41,054 bases of DNA from Anaerolineaceae bacterium UBA4890 (GTDB lineage Bacteria > Chloroflexota > Anaerolineae > Anaerolineales > Anaerolineaceae). Below, in pieces: positions 30,589-39,076 of the stretch. The DNA lies in contig DHCY01000037.1 in NCBI GenBank assembly GCA_002399085.1, forward strand, positions 1-41,054, given 5' to 3'. How positions within the stretch are numbered: position 1 is the first letter of the stretch; every line of letters starts with the position of its first letter. Both the position numbers and the translations under genes were made by a program. Below the pieces are notes generated by a model that was not told where the DNA came from, searched no databases, and saw nothing but the letters and a program-made list of their open reading frames with translations.

Positions 30589-31716
30589 ATGCTTTATCCA
30601 ACTTATATTCAAGTCCATTTAGACAATATTCGCCTCAACCTGGAAGGGATTCGCAGAAGGGTCGGACCAGATCGGAAGATCCTGGTGGCGGTCAAAGCAA
30701 ATGCCTACGGTCACGGCGCGGTGCAGGTTTCACGCGTGGCGCAGGAAGTTGGCTGTGAATGGGTGGGGGTTGCCACCGTTCCGGAAGGCGTACGCCTTCG
30801 CCGGGCTGGGATTTCGTTGGAGATCCTGAAATTCAGCCCTGCATTCGTTGACGCAATATTGCCGGCTGTGAAGCACAATATCACCCTGACTGTGTGTGAC
30901 AAAGAGGGCATCCAGCAGTTGCAGGAAGTCTGTGCAAAAAACGACCTGCGCGCCAAGGTACACCTGAAGGTCGATACCGGCATGGGGCGCATCGGCGTAA
31001 CGCCCGAAGAAGCCCCTGGCATGGCGGCTTTTATTGAGAGAGAAAATCCAAACTTACACCTGGAGGGTGTGTTTACCCATTTCCCGGTGAGCGATGTTGA
31101 CCCTGGCTACACTCGTGAAGAAGTTGGCAGATTTAATGGCGTCATTGCCGCGATTGAAGATGCCATCGGTCGTAAGATTGAGATAGTGCATTGCGCCAAT
31201 TCAGCAGCGGTGCTGGGGGAGGAGTATGGCTGGATGGACATGGTCCGCCCAGGCATCATGGTATACGGTTTTTACCCGGACAAGAAAACACCCCAAACCA
31301 TCCCACTGAAACCCGGCATGAGCTTTTTTACACGGGTTAGCTTTGTTAAGAAAGTGACGGCGGGAACCGGTATCAGCTATGGACACACCTGGCACGCGCC
31401 GCACGATACCTGGATTGCAACCTTGCGGGTGGGGTATGGTGACGGTTTTAACCGGCTATTTTCCAACACGGGGCGCGTTTTGATCAATGGTCGCTCCTAC
31501 CCGGTGGTTGGGAGAGTCTGCATGGACCAGACGATGATCGACCTGGGTCCGGAAACGGATGTAAAGGTCGGCGATAAAGTTGTTCTAATCGGCAAGAGCG
31601 GTGATGAAGAAATCACCGTGGATGAATGGGCGGAGAAGCTGGGCACAATCACATACGAGGTGACCTGCCAGATCAGCCCGCGTGTGAAACGCTATTATGG
31701 CAAGAAGCCCAGGTAG
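30589..31716 (+). CDS. alr: alanine racemase
   Basis: 375 residues. PLP Lys36 in VAVKANAYGHGA, the second catalytic Tyr in GTGISYGHTW, VDTGMGRIG, THFPVSD and the C-terminal GRVCMDQTMIDLG are all standard for Alr. It follows orr by 13 nt and is almost certainly cotranscribed with the ornithine genes. GTG 30583 is an alternative start; neither has a clear ribosome site. It may supply D-alanine for the wall. In this operon, however, a catabolic role is likely: the (2R)-configured intermediate would release D-alanine at the thiolase step, and Alr would return it to L-alanine. Confidence 0.9.
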   Translation: MLYPTYIQVHLDNIRLNLEGIRRRVGPDRKILVAVKANAYGHGAVQVSRVAQEVGCEWVGVATVPEGVRLRRAGISLEILKFSPAFVDAILPAVKHNITLTVCDKEGIQQLQEVCAKNDLRAKVHLKVDTGMGRIGVTPEEAPGMAAFIERENPNLHLEGVFTHFPVSDVDPGYTREEVGRFNGVIAAIEDAIGRKIEIVHCANSAAVLGEEYGWMDMVRPGIMVYGFYPDKKTPQTIPLKPGMSFFTRVSFVKKVTAGTGISYGHTWHAPHDTWIATLRVGYGDGFNRLFSNTGRVLINGRSYPVVGRVCMDQTMIDLGPETDVKVGDKVVLIGKSGDEEITVDEWAEKLGTITYEVTCQISPRVKRYYGKKPR

Positions 31717-31719
31717 CAT

Positions 31720-31770
31720 TACCACCCCTTCCAGGGGGGGTAGGGGGGTGGGTTATTAATTATTGCTAGA
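31720..31770. repeat. G-rich repeat 1 with inverted arms and G-quadruplex potential
   Basis: ACCACCCC ... GGGGGGTGGG hairpin arms around TTCCAG. On the plus strand G7-TA-G6-T-G3 fits a four-tract quadruplex with short loops. It ends GGGTTATTAATTATTGCTAGA, nearly as in repeat 2 at 32014-32067. Confidence 0.7.
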
Positions 31771-31808
31771 CGCGCTTTGACCGCAGGTCTCCGCGGAGAT
31801 GTTCGATC

Positions 31809-31873
31809 GTGCCGGCTGCCTTGCCGAGCAAGCCACGGAGATGCTTGATCGTGCCAGCATCCTTGCCGGGCAC
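31809..31873. repeat. two REP-like hairpins
   Basis: 31809-31831 (GTGCCGGCTGCC...GAGCAA) and 31851-31873 (GTGCCAGCATCC...GGGCAC). Both are variants of the dispersed hairpin also found at 4191-4213 and 32085-32107. Confidence 0.7.
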
Positions 31874-31980
31874 GCGCTTTGACCGTAGGTCTCCACCAAA
31901 CAACGAACTGGCGACAAATGTATCACTCAACATAAAGATCACATCAATTATTGGAGTTGTAAATTCCGGCTCTTCTATTA
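31847..31980 (-). repeat. 134-bp duplicated unit, copy 1, with a short reading frame
   Basis: About 90% identical by eye to 32081-32214 and of equal length. On the minus strand both copies keep one frame: IEEPEFTTPIIDVIFMLSDT here, then VASSLFGGDLRSKRVPGKDAG. The frame in this copy runs on to 31766 through more REP-like DNA. It has no good start codon with a ribosome site. Could be a decayed small gene or a non-coding repeat. Confidence 0.6.
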
Positions 31981-32013
31981 CCACTCTCTCTAGGTAGGGG
32001 GGCAGCTCTCCTA

Positions 32014-32067
32014 TTACCACCCCCTCCAGGGAGGGAGGCAGGGGGGTGGGTTATTGATTTTAGCTAG
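32014..32067. repeat. G-rich repeat 2 with canonical G-quadruplex pattern
   Basis: GGG-A-GGG-AGGCA-GGGGGG-T-GGG at 32029-32050 fits four tracts with loops of 1, 5 and 1. CCACCCCC upstream can pair with GGGGGTGG as a hairpin. A third, shorter relative is at 32215-32240. Confidence 0.7.
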
Positions 32068-32080
32068 AAATTAGCAACTC

Positions 32081-32214
32081 GATCATGCCGGCATCCTTGC
32101 CGGGCACGCGCTTCGACCGTAGGTCTCCACCAAACAACGAACTGGCGACGTGTGTGTCACTCAACATTAAGATCACATCAATTATTGGAGTAATAAACTC
32201 CGGCTCTTCTATTA
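32081..32214 (-). repeat. 134-bp duplicated unit, copy 2
   Basis: Second copy of 31847-31980. The minus-strand frame reads IEEPEFITPIIDVILMLSDT, then HVASSLFGGDLRSKRVPGKD, and stops after MIELLISS at about 32063. It includes the REP-like hairpin at 32085-32107. Confidence 0.6.
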
Positions 32215-32256
32215 GAGAGGGCAGGGGGTGGGTTATTGAACTTACTAATGAAATAA

Positions 32257-32284
32257 AAAACTCCGGTATTTGATCCGGAGTTTT
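32257..32284. terminator. bidirectional terminator between alr and the Agl23-like gene
   Basis: AAAACTCCGG / CCGGAGTTTT, a 10-bp stem with loop TATTTGAT. T-rich sequence follows on either strand (TTTTACGTTTT on plus, TTTTTTATTTC on minus). It serves the convergent ornithine operon and the minus-strand gene. Confidence 0.88.
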
Positions 32285-32301
32285 ACGTTTTAGATTGTTG
32301 C

Positions 32302-35300
32302 CTATTCAGGCATCACAAACTTCAGTAAAGTATTACTAAACGCGTCCGAAACCCATACACTGCCATCTGCGCCGATGGTAACACCACTAATCACGTTCAT
32401 CGTGTAAGTATTGTCAAAGCCGCCCCAGATTCGCATAAACTGACCCTCCCCATCAAACACGATCACCCTGCCGCGGTCAGGGTCTGTCACATAAACATTG
32501 CCACGCTCATCCAATTCCAGGAAAGGTTTGTTGTCCAGGGTATCGCTGCTCCAGGCATCCACATCCCACATATTTACACTCTGATATTGCAGTCCGCCCG
32601 CATCGGGTGCAAACACCTGCACGCGGTAGTTCCAGGTGTCAGCGATGTAAACCCGTCCGTCAGCGGCGATGTCGATACCAACCGGTTCATCCAGCTTGCC
32701 AGCCTCCAGCCCAAGGCTGCCGAATTGGGTCAGGTAGTTGCCCTGGCTGTCAAATATCACGACGCGCTGCTTGCCGGTATCGGTCACAAAAACGCGGTTG
32801 TCTGCGTCCACGGCAATACCGCGCGGACCCCAAAAACCATCCACGACTCCGAGAACATCAAAGCTGTTCCACATCCGCAAAAACGCACCATCAGACGAAA
32901 AAACCTGGATGCGGTGGTTCCAGGTATCGGCAACATAGACCAACCCGTCCGGTCCAACTGCCACGCCCCAGGGCTCGTTAAACAATCCGCCTGGCACCTC
33001 GCCGTCCAGTACATTGCCATAACCACCCCAGGCGTCAAGGAACATGCCTGTGGCGTCAAGATGCACGATGCGATGATTGCGCGAGTCAGCCACAAACAGG
33101 CTGCCGTCTGGGGCAGTGGCAATATCCCTGGGTGCGCTGAAAGGCACTTCGCCTCCGACTGCGATCGCCAAAGCAGGCTCAAGGTCAATCATCCCGCCCT
33201 CATAGGGGTCGACTCGCGGTACTTCCGGTTCGGGGCTGATCCCGAATTCCCAAATCTTCGCCGCCACATCTTTGCGCATAAACATGCGGGCGTTGTCTGC
33301 CGGCGACCAGGTCGCCAGGGTGAGCGAGGGGTTGTTGAAAGCCAGCGCATACTCAGTGTAATCACGGTTGAACCATAATTCCCACAACGCTGAGCGTTTG
33401 GCGGGGGTGGTTAGGTCGTCTATGATGCGGCTCAGGCTCCAGTTACGATACAAATCCTCGTTGGGCCACCACATGCGCTTGTATTCATATTGGTAATAGT
33501 CATCCCGCACCACCGGCTCGATCCGGGCAAAGTTGGAGGTACCAACCACGATGATCGGATAATCCTGCAGTGATTTGGTTACATCAGCGCCGAAATCAAG
33601 CTTGTTTGGGTAATCACGCATATACCACCAATAGGGGTAACGGACATCATTGTCGTAGGCGATCTTGATCGATTTGTCGCCATACTGGCGTTTGGAAATC
33701 GCCTCGATCTGTTCGACCGTGTTTTTCATGTCTTCCGTGGAATGCGCATAGACAAGCAATTCACGGGCATTGTCGTAATCGATAAAAGCTGCCCGCCAGG
33801 CTGTTCGCGCGGTCTGTATGCCCAAAAGGGCTGCAAAAACTAGCAGTAGTAGTTTGCCAAAAGTGCTCCCGTTCCAGCCCTTGAGCAGCCAGAACAAGCC
33901 GATTCCAGTGCCAAGCGTGCCAACCAAAGCCAGCAGAAAATCGCTGGTGCCCTGCAACTGAAACAGGTCTTTGCCCTGGAAGGGTGGATTGTTGCCCAAT
34001 AGTGAGCCTAGGAGGCTGCCGAACGCAACCAGAAAAACCCCTGCCAACAAAACAACCAGCCAGCCTTTGCGCTGCCTCACCTCTTCCCAGTTTATTTTCT
34101 CGACTAAATAGCCAAACGCCCAACCGCTGGTGAGGATCATAGGCATGGTGATATGCGTGGTCAGCCAGGGCATGCGCTCGCCGGCTACAGTGAACGCCAG
34201 CAGGCTCATCACAGACCAGAAAATCAGCAGCAAAAGGGTGGGCAGTTCGGTCGCCTGCCCTCCGGTCTCTTCCACTACCGGGAAAATGCGTTGATACCAG
34301 GGTTGCAGCTCTGGCTCATGTTCTTCTTCCAGGTCCAACAAGTCAAGCTCGGTGGTTTCTTCCAGAATTTCTTCCTCAACTACCTCTTCGAGAAATTCTT
34401 CAGCCGCATCCATCTCGACTGTCTCAGAAGAAACCTCTTCGATAGGTAATGGCGTGAAGGGGTCTTCTGTCGAAGCAAAAAACAGGCGTTTGCGCAGTCC
34501 GATAAAGAACGCCAGCAGCACACCGAATGCCGGTAAATATTCATACATCGGAATTTGCACAAAAGCGTAGTAGTAAAGTGGCTGCGTGCCGCGTTCCACT
34601 GCCTGCTGTGACATCCAGTAGCCCAGCGCTCCGACGATTCCTTTGAAAAAGCCTTCGCCGTGAGTGAAGAAGGATGTGTAAAAAACGATAAAAATTCCCC
34701 AGAAAATCGCCATGCTGCGCAGGAAAACCTTGCGATTCCAAAGCAAACCTAAAAATAGAGAAAGCAGCATGAGCAACACAAACACGATCCCTGAACGGAT
34801 AATTCCGGTTTGCGTATAATCGGTCGCCTCAAAACCCAGCAGCCTGAGCGGAATGGCGGTGAGCAGTGGCAGGATCAGGATCAACTGCAGCCAGATCAGG
34901 TCAAAACTGCGCAGATGGCTCAACTTCTTCCAGCCATAACCACTGAAAAGGGTCACCAGGGCGAAAACGATCGCAATTGCCGTCAGTCCGGCGCTTAGCA
35001 GTAGCGGAATATTATGGCTGGCTTCTGCAGCCGGGTCAACGATTTCGTTCTTACCCAGCACATAAAAGCTCATGGTGACCACAAGCAGGATAAGAGTGAC
35101 CACAACCGCTATCCTAAAGAGTGATTTCGCCTGGACGTTCCCCCATTCTTTGCGCAAAACCTCGCCAATAAAGAGCAGTGCCAAAAAAATCAGGGCTTCG
35201 GCTGAGAAAATGAACGAAGTGGCTTTGTCGGCATAGTGCATGGCATTGATAAGAACCAGCCAATAGAGCCATTTGTGCTTGCCGTCTTCCAGGTAGCGTA

Positions 35301-35802
35301 GCATCAGCCACAGCATCACTATCCCCCAGAAAACGATAAACACTTCATTGCGCGTGTAGCGGCTGTAGTAAAGAATATAAGGCGAGATCATGAACATCAC
35401 GCCGGCAATCAAACCGCCGGTTCTGCCCAGGTAGCGCCGCCAAGCGAATATGGCAAAGACGACAATGGCGATGCCGAAAGTCGCGGCGGGGATGCGGGCA
35501 GAGAAATCGGAATCGCCAAACATGAAGTAAGAAAATGCCAGGGCGTGAAATTGGAACGGTCCGTGCGTGACGGGATCGTAGACATAATTGCTGAAACTGT
35601 AAGCGGGCACAACGTGGTTGATCTCATCGTGCGACATCGTGCGCGCGCCCAGGTCATAAAAGCGGGTGAAAATCGTGAGCACCAGGATAATGACGATCAG
35701 CAGTTTTTCGATCGTCAGCCCGGGCCACCAGGCGAAAACCGGCTTGTCCAGCCAGCTATCCCGGCGGGTGTTATTTTTAGCAGAGAGAATGGCAAAATCC
35801 AT
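32302..35802 (-). CDS. Agl23/TIGR03663-type GT-C membrane protein fused to a six-repeat NHL propeller
   Basis: 1166 residues. The first 450 or so are a multi-pass membrane domain of the GT-C mannosyltransferase type: the first loop has TMSHDEINHVVPAYSF with the acidic Asp-Glu pair, then THGPFQFHALAF. This fits the TIGR03663 (Agl23-like) family. A very acidic segment follows at about 454-494 (EEFLEEVVEEEILEETTE), then more membrane segments and a soluble domain. From about 880 to the end are six NHL-type repeats (PRDIATAPDGSLFVADSRNH, WGVAVGPDGLVYVADTWNHR, and so on), which should form a beta-propeller outside the cell. GGAG lies 8 nt before the ATG. Probably a cell-surface glycosylation protein; substrate unknown. 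Confidence 0.82.
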   Translation of the reverse strand: MDFAILSAKNNTRRDSWLDKPVFAWWPGLTIEKLLIVIILVLTIFTRFYDLGARTMSHDEINHVVPAYSFSNYVYDPVTHGPFQFHALAFSYFMFGDSDFSARIPAATFGIAIVVFAIFAWRRYLGRTGGLIAGVMFMISPYILYYSRYTRNEVFIVFWGIVMLWLMLRYLEDGKHKWLYWLVLINAMHYADKATSFIFSAEALIFLALLFIGEVLRKEWGNVQAKSLFRIAVVVTLILLVVTMSFYVLGKNEIVDPAAEASHNIPLLLSAGLTAIAIVFALVTLFSGYGWKKLSHLRSFDLIWLQLILILPLLTAIPLRLLGFEATDYTQTGIIRSGIVFVLLMLLSLFLGLLWNRKVFLRSMAIFWGIFIVFYTSFFTHGEGFFKGIVGALGYWMSQQAVERGTQPLYYYAFVQIPMYEYLPAFGVLLAFFIGLRKRLFFASTEDPFTPLPIEEVSSETVEMDAAEEFLEEVVEEEILEETTELDLLDLEEEHEPELQPWYQRIFPVVEETGGQATELPTLLLLIFWSVMSLLAFTVAGERMPWLTTHITMPMILTSGWAFGYLVEKINWEEVRQRKGWLVVLLAGVFLVAFGSLLGSLLGNNPPFQGKDLFQLQGTSDFLLALVGTLGTGIGLFWLLKGWNGSTFGKLLLLVFAALLGIQTARTAWRAAFIDYDNARELLVYAHSTEDMKNTVEQIEAISKRQYGDKSIKIAYDNDVRYPYWWYMRDYPNKLDFGADVTKSLQDYPIIVVGTSNFARIEPVVRDDYYQYEYKRMWWPNEDLYRNWSLSRIIDDLTTPAKRSALWELWFNRDYTEYALAFNNPSLTLATWSPADNARMFMRKDVAAKIWEFGISPEPEVPRVDPYEGGMIDLEPALAIAVGGEVPFSAPRDIATAPDGSLFVADSRNHRIVHLDATGMFLDAWGGYGNVLDGEVPGGLFNEPWGVAVGPDGLVYVADTWNHRIQVFSSDGAFLRMWNSFDVLGVVDGFWGPRGIAVDADNRVFVTDTGKQRVVIFDSQGNYLTQFGSLGLEAGKLDEPVGIDIAADGRVYIADTWNYRVQVFAPDAGGLQYQSVNMWDVDAWSSDTLDNKPFLELDERGNVYVTDPDRGRVIVFDGEGQFMRIWGGFDNTYTMNVISGVTIGADGSVWVSDAFSNTLLKFVMPE

Positions 35803-35848
35803 AAAAGCGCTCCGTGTGAAATTTCAATTCGAATAATCAATTAAGGAT

Positions 35849-35875
35849 ACCTTGCCGGGGGTAAAACGGCAAGGT
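35849..35875. other. 9-bp inverted repeat between divergent genes
   Basis: ACCTTGCCG / CGGCAAGGT with a 9-nt spacer (GGGGTAAAA), 47 nt upstream of the Agl23-like gene. Could be a hairpin in its leader or an operator; there is no T run. Confidence 0.55.
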
Positions 35876-35996
35876 GAAACCATATCTGCTCGCTCCTTAA
35901 CTTCAATAAATCAAATGTTAACCTATTTGTAGAAGCCTAATTGAGTAAAATCGCTTCGGTTTATATAGAATTTAAGAAAACTAAGGAACCGCTCAA

Positions 35997-36722
35997 ATGA
36001 ACAAAATAGCTGTTTTCAGTGATATTCATGGGAACCTGCCAGCCCTCCAGGCTGTTATGCGTGACCTTGACGAACGTGGAATCGAACATCGTTATTCCTT
36101 GGGAGACCTTGTGGGTTACGGTACTTTTCCTAATGAGGTCATCCAATTGATCCGTGAACATAAAATCCCTACGGTAATGGGTAATTATGACGAGGGAATT
36201 GGCAACTCCAGCGACGAATGCGGTTGTGCTTATAAAACTGACGAAGAAAAAGCGTTGGGCAAGCGATCCATTGCCTGGACCAATATGCATACCACCGAGG
36301 AGAATAAAGCTTACCTGCGTAGTTTACTCCCCCAAATCCCGTTACAACTGGGTGATCTGAAGGTTCTACTGGCGCACGGCAGCCCGCGGAAAATTAACGA
36401 ATACCTTTACATCGACCGTCCCGATGCAACCCTGGAGCGAATACTCGACTTTGCTGAAGCGGATGTTTTGGTGGTTGGGCACACCCACAAACCCTATCAC
36501 CGCATCCTACCCAGCGGTCGCCATGTGATCAACGAGGGCAGTGTGGGCAAACCAAAAGATGGTGACCCGCGCGCTGCTTACGTCATTCTGCAGGCAGAAG
36601 GTCGCGATCTTTCAGTGGAATTTGTTCGCGTGCCATACGATGTCGAAGCAATTGCCACGGCAATCGAGGCAAGCGAAATGCCAAGCGAATATGCAGCGAT
36701 GTTACGTACGGCAACTGGCTGA
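35997..36722 (+). CDS. metallophosphoesterase, YfcE/ApaH-like
   Basis: 241 residues. Calcineurin-like metal sites in order: FSDIHGN, LGDLVGYG, MGNYDEG, LLAHGSPR and VVGHTHKPYHR. Two divalent metals are expected. Family members hydrolyse phosphodiesters or bis-nucleotides; the short length suggests a YfcE-like or diadenosine-polyphosphate-type enzyme. AAGGAA precedes the ATG by 8 nt. It is a single gene, divergent from the Agl23-like gene. Substrate cannot be assigned. Confidence 0.88.
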   Translation: MNKIAVFSDIHGNLPALQAVMRDLDERGIEHRYSLGDLVGYGTFPNEVIQLIREHKIPTVMGNYDEGIGNSSDECGCAYKTDEEKALGKRSIAWTNMHTTEENKAYLRSLLPQIPLQLGDLKVLLAHGSPRKINEYLYIDRPDATLERILDFAEADVLVVGHTHKPYHRILPSGRHVINEGSVGKPKDGDPRAAYVILQAEGRDLSVEFVRVPYDVEAIATAIEASEMPSEYAAMLRTATG

Positions 36723-36779
36723 ACCTGGTAAGGTTTTGATTGTAGGGAAGGACCCCTGCATCCAAGTTAAAATAAAAAA

Positions 36780-36851
36780 TGAGCGCGGGGAGGATCGAAC
36801 TCCCAACAAATGGCTTAAAAGGCCACTGCTCTGCCATTGAGCTACGCGCCC
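36780..36851 (-). tRNA. tRNA-Lys(UUU)
   Basis: Folded by hand on the minus strand: acceptor GGGCGCG/CGCGCTC, D arm GCTC/GAGC, anticodon stem GTGGC/GCCAT with loop CTTTTAA (anticodon TTT), T arm GGGAG-TTCGATC-CTCCC. The discriminator is A; CCA is not encoded. A T-rich tail follows. Confidence 0.95.
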
Positions 36852-37166
36852 GTGAAGGGACTGATATTTTAGCACGCACTTCGAGCCGCGTCAAATAGTT
36901 TTGGTCAGGAAACAGGAAACAGCAAAAACCTCACCCCCCGCTTACCGGCTTCTCAGAATAGAACATATGTGCTATTATTACGTCACGCACTTGCACTTTA
37001 ACAAGCAGCCACTTTTTACATCCGAACCAGGGTTCTGCACTATTAAAAAACAGTGTAAATAGAGTAAAAAGTGTAAAAAGATCGGAGATCAGGTATCAGG
37101 CAAGAGAGCGGCACAATCAACCAAACCCGCGGTTATAATGAACAAAACCTACTAACGAGGTGTAGC
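36852..37166 (+). promoter_or_regulatory. gene-free stretch with promoter of the S9 peptidase
   Basis: A TATAAT lies at 37134-37139, 27 nt before the peptidase ATG, with GAGGTG as ribosome site. No clear -35. Upstream are AT-rich direct repeats (AGTGTAAA / AGTGTAAA at about 37052 and 37068) and a GAAC-ATATG-TGC half-palindrome near 36962. Nothing else is seen. Confidence 0.5.
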
Positions 37167-39068
37167 ATGAGCAAACAGAAACTCCCCTATGGGCTCTGGA
37201 AAAGCCCGATCTCCGCGAGCCTGATCGCCGGCGGCATCCGCCTGAACGATGTCCAGTTCTCACCAGACGGTCAAACCCTGGTCTGGTCGCAATCACAGGA
37301 TGGTAAAACCAGCCTCTTCGCCTGGCGTAAAGGGGAAGCAGCCTGGAATCTGAGTGGCGAGTTCAACCCCTCCGGCGCGGTCGGCTATGGCGGCGGTGAC
37401 TTCTTTGCCGGCAACGACGTGGTGATTTTCTGCGACCGAAATGGCAGACTTTATTCCAAACCTTACAATACCGGTCTTCCTAAGGCCTTGACACCCGAAT
37501 TTGGCGGTTGTGCATCCCCGGTTTTGAGCCCGGATGAGAAAACTGTCTACTTCGTGCACACTTATGAAGGTCGCGACGTATTGGCGAGCGTTCCCGCCGA
37601 TGGATCAACCTGGTCAACGATTTTGCGCCACGGGGCAGACTTTTATATGCAGCCCACGCTTAGCTCTGACGGCTCCCTTTTTTCCTGGGTGGAATGGGAA
37701 CATCCCAACATGCCCTGGGATGGTGCCCGCCTTATGCTGGGAGTATTGAGTAAAGATAAAAAAGGTCTGAAAGCAGTCAAACACATCGCTGGAGATGAGA
37801 ACGTAGCGGTCTTCCAGCCCGCATTTTCCCCGGATGGCAGCAAACTTGCCTGGCTGCAAAATAGCGCGGAATTTGACGACCTGGTGGTGATCGATTTGGA
37901 AAACGATACCCGCCAAGTGCTGCTCGAAAATCAAAACCTGCTGCCGCCTGCCTGGGTGCAGGGGCAGCGTACCCTCAATTGGACGGCTGATGGCAAGTCG
38001 ATCTATTACTTGCTTAATCAGCAAGGCAGCATAAGTTTGAACAAGATCGACCTAATGAATGACCAGGGCGAGTGGAACAGGCAGGCCAGTTCCCTACGAG
38101 GGGAACGAATTGAAACCGAAGGCTTTACCCTGCTCGAGCAGCCCACACTTTCGCCTGATGGCAGCCTGGCGTTCATTGCCCAGTCCGCCAGCCAGCCTCC
38201 CCGGATTGCCCTGCTAAAAGACAGCCAGATCCTCACCATCGCCAGGAGCGCCAGCGATGTGCTCAGTAATGACGATTTCGCCACCCCGCAGTCCTTCAGC
38301 TGGATCTCTTCCGATGGGATAGAGGTGCATGGGCTCTACTATCCGCCCACAAACGCCAACTACACCGCTGAAGGAGTTCCACCACTGATCGTATATATTC
38401 ACGGCGGTCCCACCTCGCAGGTGTTCAATGCCTACAACATGGAAGCCGCCTGGTTCAACAATCGGGGCTACGCCTATTTCGCGGTCAATTATCGCGGTAG
38501 TACCGGCTACGGCAGAAGCTATCGCGATGCCCTCAAGGGCAATTGGGGTAGCCTCGATCTGCAAGACAGCATCGAAGGTACACAGGCGCTGGTCGAGGCC
38601 GGCTTGGCAGACCCGAAAAAACTGGTGATCAAAGGCGGCAGTTCCGGCGGTATGGTTGTCTTGAATGCGTTGGTGCACCACCCTGGGTTTTTCAAAGCCG
38701 GTTTATGTTCTTACGGCGTGTCCAACCTCTTTTCGTGGGATATGGACACCCACAAGTTTGAAGCCCACTACAACGAGTCGCTTGTCGGTAAGCTCCCCGA
38801 AGCAGCAGAAAAGTATTTTGCCTGGTCGCCTATCTTCCACGCCGATAAGATCCGCGATGCAGTGGCAATTTTCCAGGGCAGCGAAGACAAAGTCGTGTCG
38901 GTGGAGCAGTCGGAATCGATCGTAAACATACTAATGGCAAACAAAGTGCCGCACATCTATAAACTCTACGAGGGCGAGGGGCATGGCTTCCGCAAAAAGG
39001 CAACCCTGGTCAATTTTTACGAAACTATCGACCGGTTTCTCAAACAATACGTAATTTTCAGTCTTTAG
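37167..39068 (+). CDS. S9-family (prolyl oligopeptidase-type) serine peptidase
   Basis: 633 residues. N-terminal beta-propeller of WD40/TolB-like repeats (VQFSPDGQTLVWS, PVLSPDEKTVYFV, PAFSPDGSKLAWL) and C-terminal alpha/beta-hydrolase domain. The triad is Ser near 493 (KGGSSGGMVVLN), Asp near 573 (GSEDKVVS) and His near 605 (EGHGFRKK). VYIHGGPTSQ supplies the oxyanion region. It probably acts as an acylaminoacyl or dipeptidyl peptidase on short peptides. No signal peptide, so cytoplasmic. It fits with amino-acid fermentation. The next gene follows after 8 nt. Confidence 0.92.
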   Translation: MSKQKLPYGLWKSPISASLIAGGIRLNDVQFSPDGQTLVWSQSQDGKTSLFAWRKGEAAWNLSGEFNPSGAVGYGGGDFFAGNDVVIFCDRNGRLYSKPYNTGLPKALTPEFGGCASPVLSPDEKTVYFVHTYEGRDVLASVPADGSTWSTILRHGADFYMQPTLSSDGSLFSWVEWEHPNMPWDGARLMLGVLSKDKKGLKAVKHIAGDENVAVFQPAFSPDGSKLAWLQNSAEFDDLVVIDLENDTRQVLLENQNLLPPAWVQGQRTLNWTADGKSIYYLLNQQGSISLNKIDLMNDQGEWNRQASSLRGERIETEGFTLLEQPTLSPDGSLAFIAQSASQPPRIALLKDSQILTIARSASDVLSNDDFATPQSFSWISSDGIEVHGLYYPPTNANYTAEGVPPLIVYIHGGPTSQVFNAYNMEAAWFNNRGYAYFAVNYRGSTGYGRSYRDALKGNWGSLDLQDSIEGTQALVEAGLADPKKLVIKGGSSGGMVVLNALVHHPGFFKAGLCSYGVSNLFSWDMDTHKFEAHYNESLVGKLPEAAEKYFAWSPIFHADKIRDAVAIFQGSEDKVVSVEQSESIVNILMANKVPHIYKLYEGEGHGFRKKATLVNFYETIDRFLKQYVIFSL

Positions 39069-39076
39069 GAGCAACT

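Noticed and set aside
30589..31716. alr as an unrelated cell-wall gene
   Set aside because: Only 13 nt separate it from orr, with no terminator or promoter between, and the pathway chemistry gives it a catabolic role; a wall role in addition is not excluded.
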